Shown one piece after another: positions 31,293 through 33,038 of a stretch of DNA of 33,038 nt. The stretch lies in the NCBI GenBank assembly GCA_001970855.1, contig LSSN01002457.1, positions 1 to 33,038 on the forward strand. Reading direction: 5' to 3'. The notes under the pieces were generated by a model. It worked only from the letters and a program-made list of their open reading frames with translations. It was not told the DNA's origin and made no database searches. This DNA is from Smittium culicis (Eukaryota; Kickxellomycota; Harpellomycetes; Harpellales; Legeriomycetaceae). Position numbers and translations under genes: made by a program. Numbering within the stretch: position 1 is the first letter of the stretch; each line of letters starts with the position of its first letter.

Positions 31293-33038
31293 ACTACATC
31301 TCAACTATCCATCATTAAAATATCGGTAACTAATCTATACTAAAATAAATTAGATTTAGGTTTATTTAAAAATTTATTAACAATACAAAATAATATAATA
31401 AAAACATTAAATATTGCCCAAATATAAAAACAGTTTAAATTTTCAAATTTTTTATTTTTATTCTTTGAATTTGAACTTTTTCATATTTTCTACGACTTGA
31501 AGTTAAATTTTTAATACCCACTCTTATTTATTTCTTTGAATATTCATATGCATATATATTATCTTACTTTAATTTATTAGCAACTAACTGTTTTTCCATA
31601 TTTTTCATTTAGATGTATTTATAGCTATTTAAAACACCATATACTGATCACTAAAAATAAAATCTGTATAAAATTTTTTTTCTACCTTTTGTCCGTATTA
31701 TACATCGATTTCTTGGGTATACAAAGAAAAGAATAAGAGGTTTTTTATAAACAGTATATCAAATAATTTTGATTAAATTTATATAAAAACAAATTTAACA
31801 GTTTTTCAACTATAGATAAATTTTAGCAATAAACATTCGGCATTAAACATGGTCATGATTGTGATTATGTTCGTCTTACACCTATTATATTAGTAATTCT
31901 GCGAAATTTATTACGAAAAAAATTATAAAGAATATTTACAAAAGAATATTCTTATTTTATTTATTATTTACTATTCAAAAAGTTTTGAAATAATTTTTCA
32001 AGTTTTTCATCAAGTACTAAAAACTTATGATTATTTCTCGCCCATAAAATACTAACATAGAAAAACCAATATTCATTTAAAAGTATAAAAAAATTATGAA
32101 CTATTTGTAGATTTTTGCATTCTAATTTGAAAACCCCTGTCGCACTATCTCTCATCATTCAGGTAACAATATAATACCTATATTCATTTACAAAACTTAA
32201 TCAGCACTTTGAAAATTTTGGTTTTATTTCTTGTAATTCTATTAGTGAATAATTTCTAAAATTTCATCATAAATATCATGTATTTTTTAAACGCGATCAA
32301 TTTTTTTTATCAAAAAGTGTTTAGTTATTATAGATTATTTAACATATTCTATATTTTTTTTATTTACCTTTATCTGGATATACTTGAGATTTTACTGCTA
32401 CACTTATAAAAAATTATCAAATAAATGTAAAAAATACTTGTGAAATCAATTAAATTAATGAGAGGTGCAGAACTTTTCGTTCTAAGTATTTTCTGCTCAT
32501 AATTACTGCCTTTATTTTAAATTGTGTTAGAAAATATCATCGAATGGTTTATCTAATAGAGCCAATACGTATATCTAATAAAATAAACATATAGTACTTG
32601 GAAGAAAAATAGCTCTTCTTCCTGTAGGAATATCCTATATATAAAAAATAACTATTAAATTGTTTTTTTTCTTATAAACTTATTTGCTGGGTTTAATATC
32701 TACATAGCACCCTACTAATTTTCGAAATTTTAAAACTTTTTTTTTCTTATAAATTCTTACCAGTTAAACGTATCTCTTTAATATTTTATAAAATTTCATA
32801 CGTTCTTAAACTATGATTAAGGCTATAATAATTTTAGAGAAATCTTATTTTTTAATTAGCTTGCGTTAAATCATTTTTATTATACGGTTATATAAATGTG
32901 GATATAAAATATCAAATTCCATTCTAATTATTGTTAAAAATTTCTAGTTCATCAATTTTGGAATCGGTTTATATTAACAAAATTCAAATTCGTTTCGCTT
33001 TTTTCTATAAAATTCATTGATGTATTCATATCACTCGA
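31293..33038. other. AT-rich right end without a supported gene
   Basis: About 1.7 kb. The only open frame of note is a 64-codon minus-strand one (31964-32158). Otherwise long A/T tracts and nothing recognised. Confidence 0.4.
31964..32158 (-). CDS. unrecognised small open frame
   Basis: A 64-codon frame from ATGATG to TAA with a balanced composition ('SATGVFKLECKNLQIVHNFF', then 'YWFFYVSILWARNNHKF' and a Lys/Leu-rich end). I do not recognise it and see no splice partner. It could be an exon of a gene extending beyond what I can read, or chance. Confidence 0.15.
   Translation of the reverse strand: MMRDSATGVFKLECKNLQIVHNFFILLNEYWFFYVSILWARNNHKFLVLDEKLEKLFQNFLNSK

Noticed and set aside
1..33038. 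CRISPR arrays, bacterial operons, ribosome binding sites
   Set aside because: Spliced genes and the absence of regular repeat-spacer arrays show eukaryotic nuclear DNA. The 10-bp array has no spacers.

Overview
The window is a very AT-rich eukaryotic nuclear sequence. It holds five spliced genes set in long non-coding stretches with decayed transposons. Introns are short (71-342 bases), nearly all GT-AG, and nuclear TGA, TAG and TAA all act as stops. The gene set (Bin3 methyltransferase, FAM72, COP1 with RING and WD40, single-chain dihydroxyacetone kinase, Mch1-like major facilitator) fits a fungus outside the yeast/Dikarya models, probably an early-diverging lineage. That placement is inference. 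I know of no COP1 or FAM72 in the model yeasts.

Layout: 1-1500 carries four copies of a ~195-bp element with TTAA ends. 1500-6340 is low-complexity AT-rich DNA with no gene I can support. 6340-9530 (minus) is a stop-riddled LINE retrotransposon relic with endonuclease, reverse transcriptase and C-terminal segments in the right order. 9530-12776 is intergenic and includes a striking 10-bp-period tandem array. 12777-13879 (+) is a three-exon Bin3/MEPCE-type RNA cap methyltransferase. 13880-17599 is mostly empty, with one decayed reading frame. 17600-18602 (+) is a four-exon FAM72 homologue, convergent with 22562-19347 (-), an eight-exon COP1 ubiquitin ligase. 24898-26870 (+) is a three-exon dihydroxyacetone kinase, convergent with 29103-27375 (-), a two-exon MFS transporter. 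29104-33038 is non-coding with three more copies of the 195-bp element and a tRNA-like Pol III box pair.

The exon models were built by hand, by matching splice sites and reading phase and by comparison with remembered family motifs. No alignment or search was run. The genes do not form one pathway: Bin3 acts on small RNAs, COP1 and FAM72 both have ubiquitin connections in other eukaryotes, and the kinase and transporter are metabolic. The most noteworthy items are the hidden FAM72 gene, the COP1 gene whose RING finger is split over three exons and whose last intron appears to be GC-AG, the eight-copy TTAA element family and the helically phased 10-bp array.
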